Below, in pieces: positions 19,888 to 31,963 of a DNA stretch of 64,000 nt (position 1 is the first letter of the stretch; each line of letters opens with the position of its first letter). The DNA comes from Aquipseudomonas guryensis (GTDB lineage Bacteria > Pseudomonadota > Gammaproteobacteria > Pseudomonadales > Pseudomonadaceae): the NCBI RefSeq assembly GCF_014164785.1, contig NZ_JACJFN010000002.1, positions 620,001 through 684,000 of the forward strand, written 5' to 3'. Under the pieces are notes generated by a model. That model was not told the DNA's origin. It worked only from the letters and a program-made list of their open reading frames with translations, and made no database searches. The position numbers and the translations under genes were made by a program.

Positions 19888-20829
19888 TTATTGCTCGACT
19901 GCAGCGCTGCGTTCGTCGTGTGACAGGCTGTACACGTAGGCGGCCAGCAGATGCACTTTGTCTTCGCTGCCGACAAAGGGCAATTGCGCGGGCATGTTGC
20001 CGTTACGGCCATAGCGGATGGTCTGCTGCAGCTGCGCGTAGCTGCTGCCATAGATGAAGGCGCTGGGGTTGGTCAGATCCGGCGCGCCCATGCTCGGGGT
20101 GCCTTTGCCTTCCGCGCCGTGGCAGGCGAAGCAGGTGCTGGAGAAGACCTTGCGCCCGGCTTCGATATCCGCGCTGACACCTTCCGGCAGCTTGCGCCCG
20201 GCCAGTTCGACGAGTACGAACGCGGCAGCGTTACGCACGCCATCGTCGCCGATCATCGGTGCTTGCGCAGGCATCATGCCGTGACGGCCGGCGCTGATGG
20301 TCTGCTTGATTTCGGCCGGTGAGCCGCCCCAGCGCCAGTGCCGGTCGGTCAGGTTGGGGAAGCCATAGGCACCCTTGGCGTCGGAGCCGTGGCAGACCGA
20401 GCAGTTGGAGGCGAACAGGCGACCGCCCATCTTCACCGCATACTCATCCTTGGCCACGTCTTCGACCGGCATGGCCGCGTACTTGGCATAGATCGGCCCG
20501 TACTGCTGGTTGGCCTTGTCGATTTCGCGCTGCCACTGGGCGACCTGGGTCCAGCCGTCCTCATAGCCTGGCAGCACGCCTTTCCAGTTGCCCAGGCCGG
20601 GGTAGAGCGCCAGGTAGCCGACGGCGAAGACGATGGTGCCGAGGAACAGCATGAACCACCACTTGGGCAGCGGGTTGTCGTACTCCTCGATGCCGTCGAA
20701 GGCGTGGCCCATGGTCTGGTCGGTAGGGCCCGGGCGCTCGCCACGACGGGTGGCGAAGATCAGCCAGAGCAAGGCGACCAGGCTGCCAAGGGTGAGCAGG
20801 GTGATATAGCCACTCCAGAAAGAGGTCAT
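19888..20829 (-). CDS. ccoP: cbb3 oxidase subunit III, dihaem cytochrome c CcoP (copy 2)
   Basis: The product is 313 aa from the ATG at 20829 ([12 protein letters not shown]), preceded by a GGAG site. The two haem motifs are CSVCH (143-147) and CFACH (233-237). The [14 protein letters not shown] loop and the two anchoring helices match copy 1. A stretch of about 12 residues present in copy 1 after the [12 protein letters not shown] segment is missing. The frame stays open upstream into ccoO2, but that extension is not CcoP-like. The start overlaps a 15-codon ORF that occupies the place of ccoQ. It is the last gene of the operon. Confidence 0.96.
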   Translation of the reverse strand: MTSFWSGYITLLTLGSLVALLWLIFATRRGERPGPTDQTMGHAFDGIEEYDNPLPKWWFMLFLGTIVFAVGYLALYPGLGNWKGVLPGYEDGWTQVAQWQREIDKANQQYGPIYAKYAAMPVEDVAKDEYAVKMGGRLFASNCSVCHGSDAKGAYGFPNLTDRHWRWGGSPAEIKQTISAGRHGMMPAQAPMIGDDGVRNAAAFVLVELAGRKLPEGVSADIEAGRKVFSSTCFACHGAEGKGTPSMGAPDLTNPSAFIYGSSYAQLQQTIRYGRNGNMPAQLPFVGSEDKVHLLAAYVYSLSHDERSAAVEQ

Positions 20830-20873
20830 GGCTGTGTACTCCGTGACAGGAACAGGTTGGGGTGAATGACCAT
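20826..20873 (-). CDS. 15-codon mini-ORF in the ccoQ position of cco2
   Basis: An ATG at 20873 is preceded by AAGAGGTAAGCC, a good ribosome site that also contains the ccoO2 stop. It encodes [15 protein letters not shown] and stops at a TGA overlapping the ccoP2 ATG (ATGA, 20826-20829), the same junction type as ccoQ-ccoP in operon 1. The peptide has no membrane helix and no CcoQ motif. It could be a vestige of ccoQ or a translational coupler for ccoP2. Expression is unproven. Confidence 0.35.
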   Translation of the reverse strand: MVIHPNLFLSRSTQP

Positions 20874-20876
20874 GGC

Positions 20877-21490
20877 TTACCTCTTGTTCTTCAGGCTGGT
20901 GCCGAGGACCTGCAGGTAGGCGACCAGCGCCTCCATCTCGGTCTTGCCCTGCACGGCCTCGGCCGCACCGGCAATCTCGGCATCGCTGTAGGGCACGCCC
21001 AGGGTGCGCATGGCTTCGAGCTTGGCGGCGCTGCCCTTGCCGTCCAGCTTGTTCTCCACTAGCCAGGGATAGGCCGGCATCTTCGACTCCGGTACCACGT
21101 TGCGCGGGTTGTACAGGTGCGCGCGGTGCCAATCATCGGAGTAGCGCCCGCCGACGCGCGCCAGGTCTGGGCCGGTACGCTTGGAGCCCCACAGGAACGG
21201 GTGATCCCAGACGCTTTCACCGGCGACCGAGTAGTGGCCGTAGCGCTCGGTTTCGGCACGGAACGGCCGGATCATCTGCGAATGGCAACCAACGCAGCCT
21301 TCCTTGATGTAGATGTCGCGGCCTTCCAGTTGTAGTGCGGTGTAGGGCTTCATGCCCTGCACCGGCTCGTTGACCACGTCCTGGAAGAACAGCGGAACGA
21401 TCTGGGTCAGGCCGCCGATGCTGACGGCCAGAACCATAGCCAAGGCCAGCAGGCCGACGTTTTTTTCGAGTATTTCGTGTTTGCTGCTCA

Positions 21491-21491
<1 letters not shown>
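20877..21491 (-). CDS. ccoO: cbb3 oxidase subunit II, monohaem cytochrome c CcoO (copy 2)
   Basis: The product is 204 aa and very similar to copy 1 throughout. It has an N-terminal helix ([23 protein letters not shown]), the haem motif [14 protein letters not shown] and the ligand region [17 protein letters not shown]. The differences cluster in the N-terminus and in the loop before the haem ([18 protein letters not shown]). The ATG overlaps the ccoN2 stop by one base (TGATG at 21491). The gene that follows is not ccoQ but a 15-codon ORF and then ccoP2. Confidence 0.96.
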
Positions 21492-22927
<1,436 letters not shown>

Positions 22928-22994
22928 GTGTTGGGCTTCCATCCACGGTTTATTAAAAGCAGGCTAAGCATGGGTAATGGCACGGTGACAGTTA

Positions 22995-23008
22995 TTGACG
23001 GGGATCAA
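22995..23008. promoter_or_regulatory. Anr/FNR box between ccoN2 and the divergent hydrolase gene
   Basis: TTGACGGGGATCAA matches TTGAT-N4-ATCAA at 9 of 10 positions. Its centre is about 74 bp from the ccoN2 ATG; a class II position predicts a cco2 transcript start near 22960. It is also only 40 bp upstream of the ATG of the divergent hydrolase gene at 23048. Confidence 0.85.
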
Positions 23009-23047
23009 TGCCGCGCGCACGGGTGGCTATGGAATGGGGCTGACGGA

Positions 23048-23656
23048 ATGTCGCAGGCAGGCCAGATACCGCAGACCACGCTGATACTTGCCCATGGCGC
23101 TGGCGCACCGATGGATAGCGGCTTCATGCAGGGCATGGCTGAGCTGCTGGCGGCGCGGGGTGTCAGCGTATTGCGCTTCGAGTTCCCCTATATGGCCGCG
23201 CGGCGTGTCGATGGCGGCAAACGGCCGCCCAACCCGCAGGCACAGCTGCTGGAGTGTTGGCGCCAGGTGTATGCGGCCGTGCGCGCGCAGGTGACCGGGC
23301 CACTGGCGATTGGTGGCAAATCCATGGGGGGGCGCATGGCCAGTTTGCTGGCTGATGAGCTACAGGCCGATGCGCTGGTCTGTCTCGGTTATCCCTTCCA
23401 TGCCGTGGGCAAACAGGACAAGCCGCGGGTGGCGCACCTGGCCGACTTGCGCACACCCACCCTGATCGTCCAAGGCGAGCGCGATGCCATGGGCAATCGC
23501 CAGACGGTGGCCGGCTATACGCTGGCGCCAAGTATCCAGTTGCACTGGCTGGCTGCTGGCGATCATGACCTGAAGCCGCTGAAGGCTTCCGGTTTCAGCC
23601 ATGAGCAGCATCTGCAGGCGGCGGCCGATGCGGTGGTCGGGTTCCTGCAGCGGTAA
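23048..23656 (+). CDS. Alpha/beta-hydrolase of the TEX30/KANL3-like family
   Basis: The product is 202 aa, cytoplasmic (no signal peptide). The fold is a compact alpha/beta hydrolase: TLILAHGAGAPMDSGFM supplies the oxyanion region, IGGKSMGGRMAS the nucleophilic serine, PTLIVQGERDAMGN an acidic residue and AAGDHDLKPLK the histidine. LRFEFPYMAARR and the PP-rich segment after it are typical of this family, whose substrate is not known. The start at 23048 (MSQAGQIPQTT) follows a weak site. It is divergent from ccoN2 and shares the intergenic Anr box, so it may respond to oxygen. A bidirectional terminator follows. Confidence 0.85.
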   Translation: MSQAGQIPQTTLILAHGAGAPMDSGFMQGMAELLAARGVSVLRFEFPYMAARRVDGGKRPPNPQAQLLECWRQVYAAVRAQVTGPLAIGGKSMGGRMASLLADELQADALVCLGYPFHAVGKQDKPRVAHLADLRTPTLIVQGERDAMGNRQTVAGYTLAPSIQLHWLAAGDHDLKPLKASGFSHEQHLQAAADAVVGFLQR

Positions 23657-23667
23657 ACCTGTGCGCA

Positions 23668-23702
23668 ACAAAAAGGCCGGCATATGCCGGCCTTTTTGTT
23701 GA
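23668..23702. terminator. Bidirectional terminator between the hydrolase gene and aer
   Basis: AAAAAGGCCGGCA-TA-TGCCGGCCTTTTT is a near-perfect palindrome with an A-run on one side and a T-run on the other. It lies between convergent stops and should act on both strands. Confidence 0.9.
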
Positions 23703-23710
23703 AGGTTGAA

Positions 23711-25276
23711 TCAGCGGTTGAAGCGTTCGACCAGCGAATACTGATCCTGTGCGGTGGCTGTCAGCTCCTGGCTGAGATGGGCCGTACTCAAGGCCTCTCC
23801 GGCAGTCTGGTCAGCCAGCTGGGCGATGGTGGTGATGTTCTGGTTCACCTCGTCGGCCACTGCGCTCTGTTCCTCGGCGGCTGCGGCGATCTGATTGGCC
23901 ATGTCGGCGATATTGGCCACTGCCTCGCTGATCCCGGTTAGGGCCTGGTCGGCCTGCAGTACGCGCTCGACGCCTTCGTCGGCCTGCTTGCGACCGACCT
24001 CCATGGTCATCACCGCTTCCTCGGCGGTGCGCTGCAGCTTGGCGATCAGGCCGTGGATCTGCCCGGTGGATTCGGCGGTGCGCTGGGCCAGCGAGCGCAC
24101 CTCGTCGGCCACCACGGCAAAGCCGCGGCCCATCTCGCCGGCGCGGGCCGCCTCGATGGCGGCGTTGAGGGCGAGCAGGTTGGTCTGGTCGGCAATGCCC
24201 TTGATCACATCGACCACGCCACCAATTTCGTTGCTGTCCTGAGCCAAGCGCGACACGGTTTCACCAGTTTCACCGACCGATACCGAGAGGCGCTGGATGG
24301 CCGCGCGGGTTTCTGCCGTGACATTGCGGCCTTCGCCGGTCAGGCGATTGGCTTCCTGGGTGGCAATGGCGGTGCGGGCCACGTTGCTGGCCACTTCCAG
24401 AGTGGTGGCGGCCATCTCATTGATGGCGGTGGCGACCTGTTCGGTCTCCACGCGCTGACGCTCCAGGCCAGCGGAGCTGTTGTGCGCCAGTTGATCGGCC
24501 TGGCGGGCCTGCTTGGTTAGGCGCTCGGCGGTGTCCTGCAGGCGGGTCAGGCAGGTCTTCAGGCGTGCATCTTGGCTGAGCATGGCCATTTCCAGGCGCG
24601 CCTCGGCGCCACGGCTGTCGGTATACATCTGCGCAATCAGCGGGTCGGAGGTGGTCTGTTCGGCCAGGCGCAACAGGCGTTTCACCCCGCGGTTCTGCCA
24701 GGCCAGACCAGCCAGGCCCAGCGGCACGGAGAGCAGGGCGGCGAGCAGGAAGCCCCAGGTCGAGCCCATCCAGTGGCCGACCAGGAAACCGATCTGGCTG
24801 ACCAGGATAAATGGCAGCCAGGCCTGCAACATCGGCAACCAGGCATCGCTACTAGGAATGGCCGACTTGCCGGCATTGATCCGCGCATAGAGGGCTTCTG
24901 CGCGTTTGACCTGTTCGCTGGTGGGTTTTACCCGTACCGACTCGTAACCCACCACCTGGTTGTTATCAAGCACTGGCGTGACATAGGCGTTGACCCAGTA
25001 GTGGTCGCCATTCTTGCTGCGGTTCTTGACGATGCCCATCCACGGGCGGCCCTTCTTCAGGGTCGTCCACATGTGTTCGAACACGGCGGGCGGTACGTCC
25101 GGATGACGCACCAGGTTGTGCGGCGCACGCATCAGCTCTTCGCGAGTAAAGCCGCTGATGTCGATGAAGGCTTCATTGCAGTAAGTGATCTGGCCCTTGA
25201 TGTCCGTAGTGGAGATCAGGCGCTGCTGGGCGGGGAAGGTGCGTTCACGCTGTGTGACGGGCTGATTATTGCGCAT
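23711..25276 (-). CDS. aer: Aerotaxis receptor Aer (PAS domain plus methyl-accepting chemotaxis signalling domain)
   Basis: The product is 521 aa. Residues about 15-115 are a PAS domain of the FAD-binding Aer type ([57 protein letters not shown]). A hydrophobic hairpin at about 150-200 anchors the protein without a large periplasmic part. A helical signalling region ends in the MCP hairpin tip with [20 protein letters not shown]. Aer senses redox state through FAD and signals to CheA. The gene sits beside the oxidase operons as in P. aeruginosa. The upstream 683 bp are AT-rich; I found no convincing Anr box there. Confidence 0.93.
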   Translation of the reverse strand: MRNNQPVTQRERTFPAQQRLISTTDIKGQITYCNEAFIDISGFTREELMRAPHNLVRHPDVPPAVFEHMWTTLKKGRPWMGIVKNRSKNGDHYWVNAYVTPVLDNNQVVGYESVRVKPTSEQVKRAEALYARINAGKSAIPSSDAWLPMLQAWLPFILVSQIGFLVGHWMGSTWGFLLAALLSVPLGLAGLAWQNRGVKRLLRLAEQTTSDPLIAQMYTDSRGAEARLEMAMLSQDARLKTCLTRLQDTAERLTKQARQADQLAHNSSAGLERQRVETEQVATAINEMAATTLEVASNVARTAIATQEANRLTGEGRNVTAETRAAIQRLSVSVGETGETVSRLAQDSNEIGGVVDVIKGIADQTNLLALNAAIEAARAGEMGRGFAVVADEVRSLAQRTAESTGQIHGLIAKLQRTAEEAVMTMEVGRKQADEGVERVLQADQALTGISEAVANIADMANQIAAAAEEQSAVADEVNQNITTIAQLADQTAGEALSTAHLSQELTATAQDQYSLVERFNR

Positions 25277-25380
25277 GCGTGTCGATTCTTGTGCGGGTGG
25301 CTGTCCAGGATGGATCGGCCGTGGCTGCTGGAAGTTTAGCGGCTGATCCTGAAGGGGTTGCAGTGTAACCGCAGAAGACG

Positions 25381-25551
25381 GTCAATAAAATTTTGGCGTC
25401 AATAATATTTTCAGTACTTGTCGTTCACTTTTATTAAGTGGCCGATGAGTTATTGCAATAACGGGGCGGCAAGACGTAACCAATTATTCATCTTGGTCTG
25501 GCATCTCTGTGCAGAGCAAAAAACTGTTGGCTCTGCTGGGGTCAATAAAAT
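25381..25551. repeat. Three direct repeats GTCAATAAWAT
   Basis: GTCAATAAAATTTT (25381-25394) and GTCAATAATATTTT (25398-25411) differ at one base and are spaced 17 bp apart. A shorter copy GTCAATAAAAT is at 25541-25551. They may be operator half-sites or chance in AT-rich DNA. Confidence 0.45.
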
Positions 25552-25786
25552 GGCTGTTAGTAGAATTAGCTACTAAACCAGTGTTTTTATTTCATTTTTA
25601 GCTATTAATTTATTAGGTGATGTTTTCTAAAAAGCCTGCCGTGCGCTGCATTCTAGAGCGGTTGCCTTGTTTTGGTGCCGTAATGTTGGCTAGCTCTGGC
25701 TGCGCTGTGTTTAGCAGTGCTAACTAGATGTCTGTTTTGTAAGGAAAGTTTGAGATTGTTCGGTCTTGAGTCTGGCTGGATATAAC

Positions 25787-25802
25787 TGGCATTCGTTTTG
25801 CT
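25787..25802 (+). promoter_or_regulatory. Candidate sigma-54 (RpoN) promoter of the algD-like gene
   Basis: TGGCATTCGTTTTGCT has the invariant GG and GC separated by 10 nt and a full TTGCT -12 element. It predicts a transcript start near 25813 and a leader of about 147 nt. RpoN is known to act at algD in P. aeruginosa, which makes the match more plausible. No activator site was identified. Confidence 0.45.
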
Positions 25803-25959
25803 CTCGACACGTTGAATGCCGGAATAGCATTTCAAATAAGCAACAGTGGAATGTGCAATTTGAAGTGTGGGACGAGGAGTCTGTAGTACCTGTCGGTCTC
25901 GCGAGGGTGCAGCTACCTGGGGGTTGCTGCACGGGTTAACGCAAGGAGGAGATCGTTCA

Positions 25960-27270
25960 ATGCGCATCAGCATCTTTGGCTTGGGGTATGTCGGCGCGGT
26001 ATGTGCCGGTTGTCTATCGGCGCGTGGCCACCAGATTGTCGGGGTGGATATCTCGGCGTTGAAAATCGACCTGATCAACAGTGGCAAATCACCCATAGTC
26101 GAGCCGGGCCTGGAAGCTCTGCTGCAAAAGGGGGTCGGCAGCGGCAATTTGCGCGGCACGCTCAATGTGCGTGAGGCGGTGATGGCGACGGATATTTCCT
26201 TCCTGGCTCCGCCGACACCAAGCAAGCGCAATGGCGACCTCGATGTGTCCTATATCGAGGAAGTCTGCCAGCAGATTGGCAAGATTCTGCCGGAGAAAGC
26301 CACGCGGCATACCGTGGTGGTGCGCAGTACCGTGCTTCCGGGAACCTTGCGTGGGGTGGTCATCCCGACTCTGGAGAAGTACTCGGGGCTGAAGGCCGGC
26401 AAGGACTTCGGTGTGGCGGTCAACCCGGAGTTCCTGCGCGAAAGCACGGCGATCAAGGACTACGACTTCCCGGCCATGACCGTGATCGGCGAGCTGGACA
26501 GCACTTCCGGTGACCTGCTCGAAGCCATCTACAGCGAGCTGGACGCACCGATCATCCGCAAGAGCATCGAAGTCGCGGAGATGATCAAGTACACCTGCAA
26601 TGTCTGGCACGCGGCCAAGGTCACTTTTGCCAACGAGATCGGCAATATCGCCATGGCGGTCGGGGTCGATGGGCGCGAGGTGATGGATGTGATCTGCCAG
26701 GACCACAAGCTCAACCTGTCCAAGTACTACATGAAGCCCGGCTTCGCCTTCGGTGGCTCCTGCCTGCCCAAGGATGTGCGCGCGCTGGCCTACCGCGCCA
26801 ACCAGCTGGACGTCGACTCGCCGCTGCTCAATTCACTGATGCGCAGCAACAGTGGCCAGGTGCAGAAAGCCTTCAACATCATCGCCGGCTTCGACAAGCG
26901 CAAGGTGGCGCTGCTGGGGTTGAGCTTCAAGGCTGGCACCGACGACCTGCGCGAAAGTCCGCTGGTGGAGCTGGCGGAGATGCTGATCGGCAAGGGCTTC
27001 GACCTGCAGATCTATGACCGTAATGTCGAATATGCCCGGGTGCATGGGGCCAACCGCGAGTACATCGAGTCGAAGATACCCCACGTATCGTCCTTGCTGC
27101 GCACCGACCTCGAACAGGTGGTGGCCGATGCCGACGTGATCGTGCTGGGCAATGGCGATGAACTGTTCGCCGCCGTGGTCGAGAAGCTCGCGCCGGAGAA
27201 GAGGATGCTCGATCTGGTTGGTTTCATGCGCCATACCAGTACCGAACAACTCGTCGGTATCGGCTGGTAA
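25960..27270 (+). CDS. algD: GDP-mannose 6-dehydrogenase (AlgD-like)
   Basis: The product is 436 aa, exactly the length of AlgD. It oxidises GDP-mannose to GDP-mannuronate in two NAD-dependent steps, the committed step of alginate synthesis. An N-terminal Rossmann domain begins MRISIFGLGYVGAV, the central helix holds EMIKYTCNVWHAAKV, the catalytic cysteine is C268 in GFAFGGSCLPKDVRAL, and the C-terminal nucleotide domain has LSFKAGTDDLRESPLVELAE. Residues about 82-88 read LAPPTPS, where I recall CVGTPS in P. aeruginosa AlgD, so the NAD-pocket loop differs. The ATG at 25960 follows AAGGAGGA. alg8 does not follow, unlike in the alginate operon. Confidence 0.88.
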   Translation: MRISIFGLGYVGAVCAGCLSARGHQIVGVDISALKIDLINSGKSPIVEPGLEALLQKGVGSGNLRGTLNVREAVMATDISFLAPPTPSKRNGDLDVSYIEEVCQQIGKILPEKATRHTVVVRSTVLPGTLRGVVIPTLEKYSGLKAGKDFGVAVNPEFLRESTAIKDYDFPAMTVIGELDSTSGDLLEAIYSELDAPIIRKSIEVAEMIKYTCNVWHAAKVTFANEIGNIAMAVGVDGREVMDVICQDHKLNLSKYYMKPGFAFGGSCLPKDVRALAYRANQLDVDSPLLNSLMRSNSGQVQKAFNIIAGFDKRKVALLGLSFKAGTDDLRESPLVELAEMLIGKGFDLQIYDRNVEYARVHGANREYIESKIPHVSSLLRTDLEQVVADADVIVLGNGDELFAAVVEKLAPEKRMLDLVGFMRHTSTEQLVGIGW

Positions 27271-27579
27271 GGCGTTATCCATTCAGTTCGCGCTTGCTGG
27301 CGGCTGACACAATTTCCAAGAAAAACGGCTGCTCGGCCCGCCATGGAGGACGCGCAGGGAAGCTGCTGCTCGGTTGGCGGAGGTTCATTACGGCTCGTCT
27401 TGGTATCCTTGACGACCGCTGTGTGACTGCACTTTGCCGGCTGCCGGGCGACTTGATCGCTTCGCATCATGCGGGCAACTGCCTTGAGGTAAGCCCTGAA
27501 GCATTTCCCAGGCCCGGTACATCCGTTCCGGCTGCAAGGGACAGGTCCTATTTGAACGGATATTAAATGGAGACACCCC
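27271..27579. other. Gap between the algD-like and algA-like genes (309 bp)
   Basis: An open frame at 27294-27566 (90 codons) has an atypical composition and no recognisable motif or ribosome site, so I do not call it a gene. I see no clear terminator or promoter. The gap is unusually long for two genes of one pathway. Confidence 0.5.
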
Positions 27580-29019
27580 ATGATCCCGGTCATCCTTTCC
27601 GGCGGTAGCGGTTCGCGGCTCTGGCCCCTGTCGCGCAAGCTGTATCCCAAACAGTTCCTTGCTCTTACCGGCGAGCAGTCTCTGTTCCAGCAGACCCTGC
27701 AGCGTCTGGCTTTTGAAGGTATGCAGAAGCCCATCGTGGTGTGCAATCTGGATCACCGCTTCATCGTCAACGAACAGCTGGCCAAGATCGGCAGCCATGC
27801 CCAGTCGATGCTGCTTGAACCCTTTGGTCGCAACACGGCGCCGGCAGTGGCGATGGCTGCCTTGCAACTGCTGGCCGAGGGGCGCGATGAGCTAATGCTG
27901 ATCTTGCCTGCCGACCATGTGATCAGCGACGAGCTGAACCTGCGCAAGGCCCTGGAGCTGGCACGCGCGGCGGCGGAAGAGGGAGAGATGGTGTTGTTCG
28001 GCGTGCCGGCGGACAAACCGGAGACCGGCTTCGGCTACATCAAGGCCGGTCGCAGCGAGGAGGGTGATGGTCTGGCTCCTGGCGCCTACCGGGTGACTCA
28101 GTTCGTTGAGAAGCCGGATGCGTTGCGCGCCAGCGAGTTTGTGCGCAGCGGTGGCTATTACTGGAACAGCGGCATGTTCCTGTTCCGCGCCAGTCGCTTT
28201 CTGGATGAACTGCGCAACCATGAACCGGACATCTATGACACCTGCGTACTGACCCTGGAACGCAGCAAGGCCACGGTTGGCATGCTGACCATCGATGCCG
28301 GTACCTTCGAGTGCTGCCCGGACAACTCCATTGACTACGCGGTGATGGAGAAAACCGCGCGCGCCTGCGTCGTCCCGCTGGCGGCGGGCTGGAGTGATGT
28401 CGGCTCCTGGTCGTCGTTGTGGGATGTGCACGAGAAGGACAGCGACGGCAATGTGCTCAAGGGTGATGTGGTGACCCATAGCAGCCAGAACAGCTTCGTG
28501 CACGGCACGTCCAAGCTGGTGACCCTGATCGGCATGCGTGACGTGGTGGTGGTCGAAACCAAGGATGCGGTGATGGTGGCGCACAAGGATGCCGTGCAGG
28601 ACGTCAAGAAGATGGTCAGCCTGCTCGATGCCCAGGGCCGCAAGGAAACCCAGAGTCACTGTGCCGTCTACCGTCCCTGGGGCAGCTATGACTCGGTAGA
28701 CAACGGCTCCCGTCACCAGGTCAAGCACATCACGGTCAAACCCGGTGCGCAGCTGTCGCTGCAGATGCATCACCACCGCGCCGAGCACTGGATCGTGGTC
28801 TCCGGCACGGCGCAGGTGACCTGCGACGACAAGGTGTTCCTGCTCACCGAGAACCAATCGACCTACATCCCTATCGCTTCGGTGCACCGCCTGAGCAACC
28901 CCGGCAAGATACCTCTGGAGATCATCGAGGTGCAGTCCGGCAGCTACCTGGGCGAGGACGACATCGAACGCCTGGAGGACGTCTACGGGCGCACACCGAA
29001 GGCCACGGTAACCAACTGA
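27580..29019 (+). CDS. algA: Mannose-6-phosphate isomerase / mannose-1-phosphate guanylyltransferase (AlgA-like, type II)
   Basis: The product is 479 aa, a bifunctional type II PMI-GMP. It makes mannose-6-phosphate from fructose-6-phosphate and GDP-mannose from mannose-1-phosphate. The N-terminal nucleotidyltransferase has PVILSGGSGSRLWPLSRK, LEPFGRNTAPAVAMAA and FVEKPD. The C-terminal cupin has VKPGAQLSLQMHHHRAEHW with the metal-binding histidines and IPIASVHRLSNPG. Paralogues with the same architecture (AlgA, PslB, WbpW) cannot be separated safely by eye. Its neighbour, the AlgD-like enzyme, uses GDP-mannose, so the pair would deliver GDP-mannuronate. The ATG at 27580 follows GGAG. A REP-like element follows. 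Confidence 0.85.
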   Translation: MIPVILSGGSGSRLWPLSRKLYPKQFLALTGEQSLFQQTLQRLAFEGMQKPIVVCNLDHRFIVNEQLAKIGSHAQSMLLEPFGRNTAPAVAMAALQLLAEGRDELMLILPADHVISDELNLRKALELARAAAEEGEMVLFGVPADKPETGFGYIKAGRSEEGDGLAPGAYRVTQFVEKPDALRASEFVRSGGYYWNSGMFLFRASRFLDELRNHEPDIYDTCVLTLERSKATVGMLTIDAGTFECCPDNSIDYAVMEKTARACVVPLAAGWSDVGSWSSLWDVHEKDSDGNVLKGDVVTHSSQNSFVHGTSKLVTLIGMRDVVVVETKDAVMVAHKDAVQDVKKMVSLLDAQGRKETQSHCAVYRPWGSYDSVDNGSRHQVKHITVKPGAQLSLQMHHHRAEHWIVVSGTAQVTCDDKVFLLTENQSTYIPIASVHRLSNPGKIPLEIIEVQSGSYLGEDDIERLEDVYGRTPKATVTN

Positions 29020-29061
29020 CGGGGTGGCCTGAAGCAGGCAGACCACCTGCCCGCTTCAGGT

Positions 29062-29118
29062 GTAGCCCGGATACAATCCGGGACGTGATGGATGTTTCCC
29101 GGATTGCAACCGGGCTAG
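29062..29118. repeat. REP-like palindromic element, copy 2
   Basis: Arm 29062-29082 (GTAGCCCGGATACAATCC...) and inverted arm 29098-29118 belong to the same family as the element at 9243-9294, with about three mismatches between arms. It sits between the convergent algA-like and acnA genes. Confidence 0.8.
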
Positions 29119-29130
29119 GTTCCTGTTCAG

Positions 29131-31818
<2,688 letters not shown>

Positions 31819-31963
31819 CTGCATATCTCCTGCATGGTCAGCATCGGTTGCGGCCAAAGAGTGAAACTAGACCGCCCAGTCAACTCCCGCCAGTTTCGCC
31901 CTGCTAGCGGACGCACTGCACCGGGTGGACTCGGCTATCATGCGCGGCCTGAGGAGAACCACC

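Larger units (their letters stand above)
25277..25959. other. AT-rich intergenic region between aer and the algD-like gene
   Basis: This 683-bp stretch has no credible gene. Between about 25380 and 25860 its composition is much richer in A+T than its neighbours. It contains three GTCAATAAWAT repeats (25381, 25398, 25541), a perfect palindrome GTTATTGCAATAAC (25449-25462), a TTAGTAG/CTACTAA hairpin (25557-25576) followed by a T-rich stretch, a candidate sigma-54 promoter (25787-25802), and a GTGCAGC/GCTGCAC stem (25907-25932) just before the algD-like ribosome site. Confidence 0.7.

Noticed and set aside
25277..25420. Anr box for aer, expected from P. aeruginosa
   Set aside because: Only TTGAC-like half-sites without correctly spaced partners are visible.
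25653..26231. A reverse-strand frame of 192 codons in the AT-rich gap and the start of algD
   Set aside because: No ribosome site or motif; it overlaps the 5' end of the algD-like gene in antisense.
27294..27566. A 90-codon frame between the algD-like and algA-like genes
   Set aside because: Atypical composition, no ribosome site and no recognisable domain. It may be chance or a remnant.
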